A stretch of 64,000 bases of DNA from Variovorax sp. PAMC26660 (GCF_014302995.1 NZ_CP060295.1:4517501-4581500); one strand, 5' to 3'. Positions 9,304 through 18,483 are shown, counted from the first letter of the stretch. The notes: generated from the sequence alone by a model not told the origin. Program-made: numbers and translations.

Positions 9304-12269
9304 CAGCGGGCTCCCTCTGCCAAGGCGGCTTCTGCTGCGGCGGCCTTGGCCTCCGCTTCCTTCTCGGCCTGTTCATCGGCCCAGCGGTGGCTGCGTATCG
9401 ATTGGTGGGCCAGCGCGGTAAGGATCAACATGGTGGCGCCGAGCACCAGCGCGAACACGCCGATGTCGAAGAAGAGGGCGCTGGGCACGTGGATGTCGCC
9501 CAGCAGCGGCAGGCTCAGGTGCAAGGTGTGCGTGGTCAGGAAGGGATAGCCGAACACCACCGCGCCGCTGCCGGTGGCCAGCGCAAACAGCAGGCCGATG
9601 GCGATCCAGCGACGCGGGTAGATGCGCAGGTGCTCTTCGACCCACTCGGTGCCCGAGACGATGAACTGCAGCACCAGCGCGACCGACATCACCAGCCCCG
9701 CGACAAAACCGCCGCCCGGCGCGTTGTGCCCGCGCATGAAGAAGTAGACCGACACCAGCGCCGCCAGCGGCAGCACCAGCCGCACCAGCACGGCCGGCAC
9801 CATCAGGTAGCCGACGGCCGTGTCCTTGGCCAGGCGTGGGTTCAGCAGGTCGCTGCTGCCGTCGTCCACCTGCTGGCGCTGTTGCACGGGCAGGGCCATC
9901 GATTCGATGGCCGGGCGAAAGCGCCGCAGCAGCGCATACACGGAGAGCGCCACGATGCCGAGCACGGTGATTTCGCCGAAAGTGTCGAAGCCGCGGAAGT
10001 CGACCAGCATCACGTTGACCACGTTGGTGCCGCCGCCTTCGGTGAGCGCGCGTTCGAGGAAGAAGGGCGAGATGCTTTGCGGGAAGGTGCGCGTCATCAT
10101 GGCCCAGGCCAGCGCGGCCATGCCGCAGCCGGCGACGGTGGCAACCAGCAAGTCGCGTCCGCGGCGGCCCCAGGGGCGCAGCCGCATGCGCGCGGGCTGC
10201 ACCACGTCCTTGCTGCGCATCGGCAGCCAGCGCAGGCCCAGCAGGATGAGCACGGTGGTCACGGCCTCGACCACCAGTTGGGTCAGTGCCAGGTCGGGCG
10301 CGGAGAACCAGATGTACGTTACGCAGGACACGAGGCCCGCGGCTGCGGCCAGCATCAGCGCCGCAAGCCGATGGAACTTGGCCTGCCACGCGGCGGCCAG
10401 CGCGCAGGTGCCACCGATGAGCCAGGTCATCGCGAACATCGGCGAGAAGGGCAGCAGCTCGCGTGTGCCCGGTGCTGCGGGGGTGACCCACATCGCGGCG
10501 GTGGCGCCGGTCACGGCCACCAGCACCAGCAGCAGCAACTGCCACTGCATGCGGCGAGTGCCGAACAGGCGACGGCTGCGGCGGCCGGCTTCGCTGAGCA
10601 GTGCGAGCAGGTGCTCGAAGATGACTTGCCCGTCGAAGCGATGCAGCAGCGGCGTGTGCTCAAGACCGCCTGCCGCGCGTCGGCGGCGCTGCAGCAAATA
10701 CAGCACGCCGCCGCCCACCAGCGCCACGAAGCTCATCATCAGCGGCAGATTGAAGCCGTGCCACACGGCCAGGCTGTAGTCGGGCAGCGTGCCGCCGACC
10801 ACCGGCGTGGCGGCAGCCGCCAGCATCGGGCCGACGGACCACGCCGGCGCCACGCCCACCACCAGGCACACCAGCACCAGCAGCTCGACCGGCACGCGCA
10901 TCCAGTGCGGCGGCTCGTGCGGATGCTTGGGCACTTCGTCGCCGCAGGGCGGGCCGAAGAATACGTCGAACACGAAGCGCGCCGAATAGGCCACGCTGAA
11001 GATGCCCGCGAGGGTGGCGATGACGGGCAGGCTGAAATCGACCCAGGGCGTGGCCTGGATGAAGACCGTCTCGGCGAAGAACATTTCCTTCGACAGAAAG
11101 CCGTTGAGCAGCGGCACGCCGGCCATCGAGGCGCTGGCGATGATGGCCAGCGTGCCCGTGATCGGCATCAGCCGCATCAGGCCGCTGAGCTTGCGGATGT
11201 CGCGCGTGCCGGTCTCGTGGTCGATGATGCCGGCCGCCATGAACAGCGAGGCCTTGAAGGTCGCGTGGTTCATCACATGGAACACCGCCGCCACCGCCGC
11301 CAACGGGCTGTTCAGGCCCAGCAGCAGCGTGATGAGCCCCAGATGAGAAATGGTCGAGTAGGCCAGCAGCGCCTTCAGGTCGCGCTGGAACATCGCGATG
11401 AAACCGCCCAGCAGCAGCGTGATCGCGCCTGCGCCGCCCACCATCCAGAACCATTGCTCGGTGCCCGACAGCACCGGCCAAAGCCGCGCCATGAGGAACA
11501 CGCCGAGCTTCACCATCGTGGCCGAATGCAGGTAGGCCGACACCGGCGTGGGCGCGGCCATGGCGCGCGGCAACCAGAAGTGGAACGGGAACTGCGCGCT
11601 CTTGGTGAAGGCGCCCAGCAGCACCAGCACCAGCGCCACGGGGTACAGCGCATGCGCGCGGATCAGGTCGCCCGAGGCCAGCACCACGTCGAGGTTGTAG
11701 CTGCCGACGATGCGGCCCAGCACCAGCACGCCGGCCAGCAGGCACAGCCCGCCCGCACCGGTGACGGTGAGCGCCATGCGCGCACCGCGCCGCGCGTCGC
11801 GCCGGTGGTGCCAGTAGCCGATCAGCAAGAAGGAGAAAAGGCTGGTGAGTTCCCAGAACAGCACCATCTGGATGAGGTTGCCCGAGAGCACCACGCCCAT
11901 CATCGCGCCCATGAACGCGAGGAAGAACGAGAAGAAGCGCGGCACCGGATCGGACTTCGACATGTAGTAGCGCGCATAGAGCACCACCAGCGCGCCGATG
12001 CCCAGTACCAGCATGCAGAACAGCCATGCGAAGCCGTCCATGCGAAACACGAGGTTCAGGCCCAGGGCCGGCAGCCACTCGATTTCTTGCCTGATCACAT
12101 TGCCATTGGCGATCTGCGGAAAGAACCATGCGGCCTGGATGGCACAGCCGAGTGCGACGAGTCCCGCGAGGGTCGACTCCCTGTTGCGCGCGTTGGAGGG
12201 CATCAACGCGGCCAGCACGCTGGCAATGAAGGGGAGAGCGACGAGAAAGACCAGGGGCATTGTGGTCAA
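9303..12269 (-). CDS. Mrp-type Na+/H+ antiporter subunit A/B fusion
   Basis: 988 residues. The N-terminal part (about 1-750) is MrpA, NuoL-like, with FPFHFWLPRAMAAPTPVSAY and HLGLITLLLGLNSPLAAVAA. The C-terminal part (about 790-960) is an MrpB domain with RGHNAPGGGFVAGLVMSVAL, so A and B are one polypeptide as in PhaAB-type systems. The last 25 residues are Ala/Glu-rich. The start is MTTMPLVFL; a second ATG three codons later is equally possible. It is the first gene of the six-gene operon, which serves Na+ or K+ extrusion, alkaline pH tolerance or pH homeostasis. Confidence 0.95.
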   Translation of the reverse strand: MTTMPLVFLVALPFIASVLAALMPSNARNRESTLAGLVALGCAIQAAWFFPQIANGNVIRQEIEWLPALGLNLVFRMDGFAWLFCMLVLGIGALVVLYARYYMSKSDPVPRFFSFFLAFMGAMMGVVLSGNLIQMVLFWELTSLFSFLLIGYWHHRRDARRGARMALTVTGAGGLCLLAGVLVLGRIVGSYNLDVVLASGDLIRAHALYPVALVLVLLGAFTKSAQFPFHFWLPRAMAAPTPVSAYLHSATMVKLGVFLMARLWPVLSGTEQWFWMVGGAGAITLLLGGFIAMFQRDLKALLAYSTISHLGLITLLLGLNSPLAAVAAVFHVMNHATFKASLFMAAGIIDHETGTRDIRKLSGLMRLMPITGTLAIIASASMAGVPLLNGFLSKEMFFAETVFIQATPWVDFSLPVIATLAGIFSVAYSARFVFDVFFGPPCGDEVPKHPHEPPHWMRVPVELLVLVCLVVGVAPAWSVGPMLAAAATPVVGGTLPDYSLAVWHGFNLPLMMSFVALVGGGVLYLLQRRRRAAGGLEHTPLLHRFDGQVIFEHLLALLSEAGRRSRRLFGTRRMQWQLLLLVLVAVTGATAAMWVTPAAPGTRELLPFSPMFAMTWLIGGTCALAAAWQAKFHRLAALMLAAAAGLVSCVTYIWFSAPDLALTQLVVEAVTTVLILLGLRWLPMRSKDVVQPARMRLRPWGRRGRDLLVATVAGCGMAALAWAMMTRTFPQSISPFFLERALTEGGGTNVVNVMLVDFRGFDTFGEITVLGIVALSVYALLRRFRPAIESMALPVQQRQQVDDGSSDLLNPRLAKDTAVGYLMVPAVLVRLVLPLAALVSVYFFMRGHNAPGGGFVAGLVMSVALVLQFIVSGTEWVEEHLRIYPRRWIAIGLLFALATGSGAVVFGYPFLTTHTLHLSLPLLGDIHVPSALFFDIGVFALVLGATMLILTALAHQSIRSHRWADEQAEKEAEAKAAAAEAALAEGAR

Positions 12270-12299
12270 TTCTATCGATCGACCCCGATGTGGCCTCTA

Positions 12300-12305
12300 T
12301 TTATA
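12300..12305 (-). promoter_or_regulatory. Possible -10 element for the Mrp operon
   Basis: Read on the minus strand the bases give TATAAA, about 30 bases before the A/B subunit start. No convincing -35 lies at 16-18 bases (a TTGATG is 23 bases away), so this is only a candidate. Read-through from crcB, 69 bases upstream on the same strand, is the alternative. Confidence 0.3.
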
Positions 12306-12338
12306 ACCGCAGGACATCAGGCGGTTTTCATCAAGTGG

Positions 12339-12716
12339 TCAACCCGAGAACGCCTGCACGGTGCGGATGCCGAGCCATGTCAGGAAGAGGGAGCCGCCAA
12401 GATGCGCGGCCGCCGTGAGCATGGCCACGCCGCTCCGGCCTTCGAGCAGCATCGTCGTGACCTCGGCCGAGAAGCTCGAGAAGGTCGTGAGTCCGCCCAG
12501 GAAACCCGTCACCAGCGCCAGGCGCCAGACCGGATCGAGATTGGGCAGGAGCTGGAACATGGCGATGGCCAGCCCGATGAGGTAGCCCCCGATCAGGTTG
12601 GCGGCCAGGGTGCCCCAGGGCATGAGTCCGCTGGCGCCGAACCACAGGGCAAGGCCCCAGCGTGACAGGGCGCCCAGCGAGGCGCCGATACAGATGGCAA
12701 GAACCGGAAGCAGCAT
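12339..12716 (-). CDS. crcB: Fluoride ion channel FluC/CrcB
   Basis: 125 residues, four transmembrane helices, dual-topology fluoride exporter. Family motifs are GASLGALSRWGLALW (about 11-25), WGTLAANLIGGYLIG (about 34-48) and the pore segment GFLGGLTTFSSFSAE (about 71-85) with the conserved phenylalanines. It protects against cytoplasmic fluoride. No convincing fluoride riboswitch was recognised in the 168 bases upstream, which instead hold a hairpin-rich repeat. It lies on the same strand as the Mrp operon with a 69-base gap, so partial co-transcription is possible. Confidence 0.95.
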   Translation of the reverse strand: MLLPVLAICIGASLGALSRWGLALWFGASGLMPWGTLAANLIGGYLIGLAIAMFQLLPNLDPVWRLALVTGFLGGLTTFSSFSAEVTTMLLEGRSGVAMLTAAAHLGGSLFLTWLGIRTVQAFSG

Positions 12717-12784
12717 CGGCCTATTGTCTGGGCAGTTGTTGCCATGGCCCCTGATGGATCAGGAGGCCGTGATTTCTTTTCGTG

Positions 12785-12880
12785 GAGCACCGAGGAACCG
12801 GCTTTGCCGGGCCGCTGGTGTTGCCCCCGGTAGGGGGTTGGAGAAGCGACACGAAGTGCGCGCAGCCTGGGGGCGAGCTC
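12785..12880. repeat. Hairpin-rich intergenic element (REP-like)
   Basis: Three small hairpins follow each other between crcB and dctM: CCGGC-TTT-GCCGG, CCCCC-GGTA-GGGGG and a CAC-GAA-GTG core within GCGACACGAAGTGCGC. I recall very similar stretches as dispersed intergenic elements in Comamonadaceae genomes, but only this copy is in the window, so its repetitive nature is inference. It may also act as a transcription boundary between dctM and crcB, both on the minus strand. Confidence 0.5.
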
Positions 12881-12884
12881 AATT

Positions 12885-14186
12885 TCATGGCGCCATCTGC
12901 TGAGGTAGCCAGGTCACCAATTGCGGCACGAAGTAGATGAGCAGCACCGCCGCCACCATCAGGAAGAACATCGGCAGCGTCACGCGCGCGATGTACAGCA
13001 GGTCCTTGCCGGTCATGCCCTGCAGCACGAACAGGTTGAAGCCCACCGGCGGCGTGATCTGCGCCATCTCGACCACCAGCACGATGAAGATGCCGAACCA
13101 GATCGGGTCGATGCCGGCCGCGGTGACGGTCGGCATGATCACGCCCATGGTCAGCACCACCATCGAGATGCCGTCGAGGAAACAGCCGAGCACGATGTAG
13201 AACGCCGCCAGCATCAGGATGAGCTGGAACTTCGACAGGCCGAGCGAGCCGATCCATTCGGCCAGGTGCCGTGGCAGGCCGATGTAGCCCATGGCCAGCG
13301 TCAGGAAGGCCGCGCCCGCGAGGATGAGAGCCATCATGCAGTACAGGCGCGTGGCACCGAGCAGCGCTTCCTTGAAGCTGTGCCAGTTCAGCGAGCCCTG
13401 CACGCCGGAGATAACCATTGCGCCGACCACGCCCACGGCCGCCGCCTCTGTGGCGGTGGCGATGCCCGCGTAGATGGAGCCGAGCACCGACAGGATGAGC
13501 AGGGCCACCGGGATCAGCGACATCGAGGCCTTGAGCTTTTCCAGGAAGGGCAGCTTTGCGTCGGCCGGCGGCACCAGATCGGGGTTGCGCAAGGCCCAGA
13601 ACACGATGTAGCCCGAGAACAGCAGCGCGAGCAGGATGCCCGGGATGACGCCCGCGATGAACAGCCGCGCGATCGACACGTCCGCGCTCACCCCGTAGAC
13701 GATCATGATGATCGAGGGCGGGATCAGCAGGCCCAGCGTGCCGGCACCGGCGAGCGTGCCGATGACCATGTCGTCGGGGTAGCCGCGGCGCTTGAGCTCG
13801 GGCAGGCTCATCTTGCCGATGGTGGCGCAGGTGGCGGCGCTGGAGCCCGACACTGCCGCGAACACCGCGCAGCCCACCACGTTGGTGTGCAGCAGCCGGC
13901 CGGGCAGGCTCTGCATCCAGGGCGCCAGGCCCTTGAACATGTCCTGCGAGAGCCGGGTGCGGAACAGGATCTCGCCCATCCACACGAACAGCGGCAGCGC
14001 GGTGAGCGTCCAACTGGAGGCAGAGCCCCAGATGGTCACGGCCATGGCGTCCCCCGCGGGGCGGGACGAGAAGATCTGCATGGCGATCCAGGCCACGCCC
14101 GAGAGCGTGAGGCCGATCCATACGCCGCTGCCGAGGATCAGGAAAAGCGCGGCAATCAGCAGGCCCGCAACGGCAATGTCACTCAT
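12885..14186 (-). CDS. dctM: TRAP transporter large permease DctM
   Basis: 433 residues, about 12 transmembrane helices, the expected size for DctM. Recognisable segments include AVSGSSAATCATIGKMSLPE (about 110-129) and PTVTAAGIDPIWFGIFIVLV. It carries the elevator-type substrate translocation unit driven by the sodium gradient. The start MSDIAVAGLLIAALF is chosen because it overlaps the dctQ stop by eight bases and removes a non-family N-terminal extension of 60 residues. Confidence 0.94.
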   Translation of the reverse strand: MSDIAVAGLLIAALFLILGSGVWIGLTLSGVAWIAMQIFSSRPAGDAMAVTIWGSASSWTLTALPLFVWMGEILFRTRLSQDMFKGLAPWMQSLPGRLLHTNVVGCAVFAAVSGSSAATCATIGKMSLPELKRRGYPDDMVIGTLAGAGTLGLLIPPSIIMIVYGVSADVSIARLFIAGVIPGILLALLFSGYIVFWALRNPDLVPPADAKLPFLEKLKASMSLIPVALLILSVLGSIYAGIATATEAAAVGVVGAMVISGVQGSLNWHSFKEALLGATRLYCMMALILAGAAFLTLAMGYIGLPRHLAEWIGSLGLSKFQLILMLAAFYIVLGCFLDGISMVVLTMGVIMPTVTAAGIDPIWFGIFIVLVVEMAQITPPVGFNLFVLQGMTGKDLLYIARVTLPMFFLMVAAVLLIYFVPQLVTWLPQQMAP

Positions 14187-14688
14187 GGCGCAGCGCCTCC
14201 GTCTCGACCGGCTTGGCCGGCCTGCCTCGCCATTCGATGACGAACTCGTCGAACGCCGCAATGGCGAACACCAGCGTACCGATGGCCATCGAGAGCTGCG
14301 GCAACCAGAGCGGCGTGGCGTCGTTGCCGGTGGAGATGTCGTGGAAGTCGAACGATTGCCAGGCAAGCCGCGCGCTGTACCACGCGAACAGCACCGCGAG
14401 CAGCGCGCTCGCGGCCATGGCCCAGCGTTCGAGCCAGCGCTGCGCCGCGGGCGACAGGTTCTGCAGGATCAGCGTCACGCGGATGTGCTCGCCGCGCTTG
14501 AGCGTGTGCGCGAGCGCGAGAAAACCGGCGCCGGCCATCATGTATCCCGCATACGCATCGATGCCCGGAATGTTGAAGTGAAGCTGCCGCCCGATGATGG
14601 AGAGCAGCACCATCACCAGCAGGCCGATCATGAAAAGCGCCGCCAGGGCGGCGGCGCTGTTGTAGAGAAAATCAAGTGTCTTGCGCAT
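14179..14688 (-). CDS. dctQ: TRAP transporter small permease DctQ
   Basis: 169 residues with four transmembrane helices. It contains GAGFLALAHTLKRGEHIRVT, the typical DctQ motif, and VEWRGRPAKP-like residues near the C-terminus. It forms the membrane scaffold with DctM. It lies between dctP (22-base gap) and dctM (8-base overlap) in one operon. Confidence 0.93.
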   Translation of the reverse strand: MRKTLDFLYNSAAALAALFMIGLLVMVLLSIIGRQLHFNIPGIDAYAGYMMAGAGFLALAHTLKRGEHIRVTLILQNLSPAAQRWLERWAMAASALLAVLFAWYSARLAWQSFDFHDISTGNDATPLWLPQLSMAIGTLVFAIAAFDEFVIEWRGRPAKPVETEALRHE

Positions 14689-14709
14689 CGGATGCTGTTC
14701 GGCGCTGTG

Positions 14710-15678
14710 TCACATCTTCTTGTACGCGTCGACCACCGCCTGGCCTTCGGGCCCCGACTTGTCGAGCCATTCCTTGATCATGGTGTCGCCGACCTTCTTC
14801 ATGTCGGCCTTGAGCGCGGCAGACGGCACATGCACCGTCATGCCGTTCTTCTTGAGCAGGTCGAGGTATTCGAGGTTCTTTTTCTTCGACAGCTCCCAGC
14901 CGCGCTTTTCCGCATCGGCCGCAGCCTTGAGCACGGCGTCCTGCGTGGGCTTGTCGAGTGCGTCGAAGGCCTTCTTGTTCATGAGCACCGCGTTCTTCGG
15001 CAGCCAGGCCTGGGTGTCGTAGAAGTTCTTGATGTATTCGTAGGTCTTGGTGTCGTAGCCCGTGGAGCCCGACGACATGTACGACTCGATCACACCGGTG
15101 GCCATGGCCTGCGACAGCTCGGCCTGTTGCACCGTCACCGGCTGCGCGCCCACCAGTTCGCCGATGCGGGCGGTGGCGGGGCTGTAGGCACGCCACTTCA
15201 CGCCCTTGAGGTCGGCGGCCGAGGCGATTTCCTTTTTCACGAAGATGCCCTGCGGTGGCCAGGCCACCGTGTAGAGCAGCGCGATGCCCTGTTCGGCCAG
15301 CCTCTTTTCAAGCGCGGGCTTCTGCGCCTGATAGAGCTTCCAGGCGGCGTCGTAGCTGTCGGCCAGGAAGGGAATGCCGTCGGCACCGAACATCTGCCAT
15401 TCGTTCTGGTAGTTCACCAGCAGGATTTCTCCGAGCTGCGCCTGGCCGCCTTGCACCGCCCGCTTGATCTCCGGTGCCTTGAACAGCGAGGCGTTGGAGT
15501 GCACCGTGATCTTGAGCTTGCCGCCGCTGCCCTTGTCGACGTCGCTGGCGAACTGGGTGATGTTCTCGGTGTGGAAGTTGCTCGCCGGGTAGGCGGTGGG
15601 CAAGTCCCACTTGGTCTGCGCGAAAGCCGCAGCGCCAAGGGTCAGACCAGCAAGGGCAATACCGAACTTGTGATTCAT
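14710..15678 (-). CDS. dctP: TRAP transporter periplasmic solute-binding protein DctP
   Basis: 322 residues. The signal peptide MNHKFGIALAGLTLGAAAFA is probably cleaved after the AFA/Q site. The mature DctP fold contains TEIKRAVQ-like and GVKWRAYSPATARIGELVGA, the latter with the conserved arginine that binds a carboxylate. The substrate is therefore probably an organic acid, but its identity cannot be read. The ATG at 15678 is preceded by GGAG and gives a proper signal peptide. First gene of dctPQM, divergent from the STN/TonB-C gene. Confidence 0.93.
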   Translation of the reverse strand: MNHKFGIALAGLTLGAAAFAQTKWDLPTAYPASNFHTENITQFASDVDKGSGGKLKITVHSNASLFKAPEIKRAVQGGQAQLGEILLVNYQNEWQMFGADGIPFLADSYDAAWKLYQAQKPALEKRLAEQGIALLYTVAWPPQGIFVKKEIASAADLKGVKWRAYSPATARIGELVGAQPVTVQQAELSQAMATGVIESYMSSGSTGYDTKTYEYIKNFYDTQAWLPKNAVLMNKKAFDALDKPTQDAVLKAAADAEKRGWELSKKKNLEYLDLLKKNGMTVHVPSAALKADMKKVGDTMIKEWLDKSGPEGQAVVDAYKKM

Positions 15679-15891
15679 TAGCGCGCTCCGGAACGGGTTG
15701 AAAGCAAAACCAAAGGAAGCATACGAGCAAATTCCAGGCCACTTTCTGAGGCATTTCCCTGCCATCCCGCCTGCCGCCAATGGGGCAGGGCCCGTCACCG
15801 TTCCGTCAAATGGCGTCGATAGCATGCGCTGCGATCCAGGCCGCACCCTCGTGCGGCGAGTCGATCCGCATTGCATGAACTCCACCCGCCT

Positions 15892-16581
15892 ATGGCAACA
15901 ACGGTCCCGCGCGCCGGTGCATTGGCACTGGTGCTTGGCATGACCATGGCCCTGGCGAATCCGAGTGCCCAGGCCGGGCCACCGGCCCGCATCGACGTGC
16001 CGGCCACGCGGCCGGCGCCGCGCCATGTGCGCATGCACTTCGACATTCCCGCCCAGCCGCTGCAGGCCGCGCTCGATGAGCATGGCGCGGCGACGGGGTG
16101 GTCCGCGTTCTACGGCGCCGATTCGATCGGCGGCGTGCAGTCCGCCGCCGTGCAGGGCTGGTACACGCCCGACGCCGCGCTGCGCCTGCTGGTCGAGGCC
16201 GCGCACCTGTCGGTGCAGTACACGGCGGCCGATGCCTTCGTGCTCGAACCGGGCGCGCCCGACACCGCGGCCGCGCCGCTGCCGCGCGACCCCGTGTACG
16301 AAGGCCTGCTGCAATCGCGCATGCGCGAGGTGTTCTGCCGCGATGCGCGCATCGCACCCGGCAACTACCGCGTGGCCGTGAGCTTTCATCTCGACGGCGA
16401 AGGCCGCATCGAGCGGCCGGTGCTGCTCGATCCCACCGGCGACACGGCGCGCGACGAGGCCATTCTTCAGGCCTTGCGGCAGGTGCGCACGGGCCTGCCG
16501 CCGAGCCGGCCGGCGCAGCCCTTCACCATGCTGATCGTGCCGAAGGCCTCCGCCGCCGGCCGCGATTGCGAGCGCCAGTGA
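15892..16581 (+). CDS. STN-domain / TonB-C-like protein (VreA-like signalling component)
   Basis: About 229 residues with a signal peptide (MATTVPRAGALALVLGMTMA, cleavage near AQA). An STN (secretin/TonB short N-terminal) domain follows: FDIPAQPLQAALDEHGAATG and AALRLLVEAAHLSVQY. The C-terminal region resembles a TonB C-terminal domain (YRVAVSFHLDGEGRIERPVL). There is no TonB-dependent receptor barrel. This is the architecture of Pseudomonas VreA, the unusual receptor-like part of the PUMA3 cell-surface signalling system. A sigma factor and FecR gene follow at once. The start is uncertain: no strong ribosome site is seen, and a TTG at 15871 is possible. Confidence 0.75.
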   Translation: MATTVPRAGALALVLGMTMALANPSAQAGPPARIDVPATRPAPRHVRMHFDIPAQPLQAALDEHGAATGWSAFYGADSIGGVQSAAVQGWYTPDAALRLLVEAAHLSVQYTAADAFVLEPGAPDTAAAPLPRDPVYEGLLQSRMREVFCRDARIAPGNYRVAVSFHLDGEGRIERPVLLDPTGDTARDEAILQALRQVRTGLPPSRPAQPFTMLIVPKASAAGRDCERQ

Positions 16582-16624
16582 CCCGCGTGCGCACGCAGGC
16601 CCTGCACTTTTCTTTCTTCAGCCC

Positions 16625-17131
16625 ATGAGCGACACCGGGCTGGGCGTGCTGCGCGACTTCATGTTGCGCCGCTATGAAGACCTCAAGCGCCGGCTGACGC
16701 TTCAGCTCGGCAATGCCGACCTGGCGGGCGACGCGCTGCAGGACACCTGGGTGCGGCTCGAAGGCGGCGCGGAAACCAGCGGCCCCGTGCAGTACCCGTT
16801 GAGCTACCTGATGCGGATGGCCACCAACGCGGCGCTCGACCGCCTGCGCTCCGAGAGCCGCTTCCTGAGCGGCACCGAGGTCGAGCAGGTGTTCGAGAGC
16901 CTGTCCGACCCCGCACCCGGCCCCGCGCAAACGGCCGAGGCTCGCTCCGAGGCCCAGCGTCTGGCGGCGGTGATCGAAGAGATGCCGCCACGCCGCCGCC
17001 GCATCCTGATCCTGATCCGGGTCGACGAAATGCCGCGCCAGGAAGTGGCGCGTCGCCTGGGCGTGTCGGTGAGCCTGGTCGACCGCGAACTGCGGCGCGC
17101 GCACGACCATGTGGTGGAGCGCATGCGATGA
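16625..17131 (+). CDS. ECF sigma factor, FecI/VreI type
   Basis: 168 residues. Region 2 is visible in LAGDALQDTWVRL and PLSYLMRMATNAALDRLRSE; region 4 in IEEMPPRRRRILILIRVDEM followed by the helix-turn-helix RQEVARRLGVSVSLVDRELR. These are typical of FecI-type iron-starvation or cell-surface-signalling sigma factors. It sits between the STN/TonB-C gene (43-base gap) and the FecR gene, so it is probably held inactive by the FecR protein until a surface signal arrives. Its target promoters are unknown; the adhesin downstream is the obvious candidate. Confidence 0.92.
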   Translation: MSDTGLGVLRDFMLRRYEDLKRRLTLQLGNADLAGDALQDTWVRLEGGAETSGPVQYPLSYLMRMATNAALDRLRSESRFLSGTEVEQVFESLSDPAPGPAQTAEARSEAQRLAAVIEEMPPRRRRILILIRVDEMPRQEVARRLGVSVSLVDRELRRAHDHVVERMR

Positions 17132-17231
17132 ACCGCGACCGGTGTGCAGGAATGGCTGTCGAGAACCGTCTGATGAAGATGTGCTGCGTGTTTGCGTCGT
17201 CGATGTCCCGGTCCCGGAGCGGCCCGTGTCC

Positions 17232-18236
17232 ATGACCGTGCCCCGCGATCCGGGCCCGCGCCAGCAGGCCCCCGATGCGCTCGATGCACAGGCGCAGGCC
17301 TGGGTGCGTCGCCTTGCGTCGGGCGCCGCGCGGCCGCGCGATGCGCGCGCGCTGAAGCACTGGTGCGCCATCAGCGAAGCCCATGCGCAGGCGTTCCGCA
17401 AGGCGCACCGGCAATGGCGCGAGCTGCTGCCCGCCGCCACCCTGGCCAGCCATGCCGATCCCGAACTCGCACGGTTGCGCACCATGGGCAACACGGCGGC
17501 CCTGCCGTTGCCGCGGCGCATGTTCCTCGGCGGCGCCGTCGCGGCATCCGCAGCGGCCATCGGCGTGGCGCTGGTGCGGCCACCGCTGGACCTGTGGCCT
17601 TCGGTGCAGGCACTGCAGGCGGATTTCCGAACAGGCGTCGGCGAACAGCGCAAGCTCGCGCTCACGCCCACAGTCACCGTGGAGATGAACACGCGCAGCA
17701 GCCTGGGCGTGCGCGCGGCCAACGGCCAGCCGCAAGGCATCGACCTGATCGACGGCGAGGTGTCGGTCAACGCGTTGCGCGCGGCGCAGCCCTTCACCGT
17801 GGTGGCCAGCGAAGGCCGTGTGTCGGCAACGGACGCGCGCTTCGAGGTGCGGCGGCTGGCCGAAGGCATCTGCGTGACCTGCATCGAAGGCCAGGTCCGC
17901 GTGGCCACCGGCGGGAGCGATATTGCGCTGATGCCGTCGCAGCAGGTGGTGTACGACCGGCTCGCCATGGGGGCGGTGCGGCAGATCGACGCCGCTGAAC
18001 TGTCGCCGTGGCGCGAAGGCATCCTGAGCTTTCGCAAGACCGCCTTGACGCAGGTGGTGGCCGAGATCAACCGCTACCGGCCAGGCCGCGTGGTGCTGCT
18101 CGCGCGCTCGCTGGGCGACAGGCCGGTGAGCGGCCGATTCCACATCGGCGATCTCGACAAGGCCATTGCGCAGATCCAGCGACTGTTCAGGCTCGATGCC
18201 ACGTCGTTGCCGGGCGCGATCGTGGTGTTGAGCTGA
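17232..18236 (+). CDS. FecR-like sigma regulator (VreR-like)
   Basis: 334 residues. The N-terminal DUF4880-type anti-sigma region (AWVRRLASGAARPRDARAL, HWCAISEAHAQAFRKAHRQW) is cytoplasmic. A single membrane segment near residues 97-117 is preceded by twin arginines (RRMFLGG at 95-101), fitting the Tat-dependent insertion reported for FecR. The periplasmic FecR domain follows (SLGVRAANGQPQGIDLIDGE, CVTCIEGQVRVATGG), then a C-terminal STN-like segment. The ATG at 17232 is used; a GTG at 17226 has better spacing (6 bases) from GGAG at 17216-17219. It should sense the STN/TonB-C protein and control the sigma factor. Confidence 0.9.
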   Translation: MTVPRDPGPRQQAPDALDAQAQAWVRRLASGAARPRDARALKHWCAISEAHAQAFRKAHRQWRELLPAATLASHADPELARLRTMGNTAALPLPRRMFLGGAVAASAAAIGVALVRPPLDLWPSVQALQADFRTGVGEQRKLALTPTVTVEMNTRSSLGVRAANGQPQGIDLIDGEVSVNALRAAQPFTVVASEGRVSATDARFEVRRLAEGICVTCIEGQVRVATGGSDIALMPSQQVVYDRLAMGAVRQIDAAELSPWREGILSFRKTALTQVVAEINRYRPGRVVLLARSLGDRPVSGRFHIGDLDKAIAQIQRLFRLDATSLPGAIVVLS

Positions 18237-18347
18237 GGGCGAAACTTCAGAATGGATTCAGGAAGTCCGGCACTTCGCCATCTAAAGTCATGACTGCCAA
18301 AACGCGTATTGCCGTGAGATGAAGTACGGCCACCGACCCTGTTCGAG

Positions 18348-18366
18348 AGCCCCGTGAGGGGCTTTC
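18348..18366 (+). terminator. Rho-independent terminator after the FecR gene
   Basis: AGCCCC (18348-18353), loop GTGA, GGGGCT (18358-18363), then TTT. It lies 111 bases after the FecR stop and separates the signalling genes from the outer-membrane protein gene. Confidence 0.6.
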
Positions 18367-18483
18367 CTGTTTGTGGACGGCCTCTGTTGCCTCAAGGCTT
18401 GGAGCGGCGCTGCTTTCATGCGCTGCGACAAGAGCAAATGCGTTGGCCACTGACCGGGAGGGAGGTGAAACAAGGAATCCAAC

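Noticed and set aside
9387..12665. A 1092-codon plus-strand open frame antisense to the Mrp A/B gene
   Set aside because: Same shadow effect; the product is dominated by His, Gln, Arg and Glu and has no domain.
12717..12884. A possible fluoride riboswitch upstream of crcB
   Set aside because: The expected conserved core of the crcB motif was not found; the region is filled by the three-hairpin element.
15698..15943. A small plus-strand open frame overlapping the start of the STN/TonB-C gene
   Set aside because: Crosses the dctP leader, is short and lacks a ribosome site or recognisable sequence.
16625..18236. The sigma/FecR pair as an ordinary siderophore-uptake regulator
   Set aside because: No TonB-dependent receptor gene is present; the partner is the barrel-less STN/TonB-C protein, so a Vre-type reading fits better.
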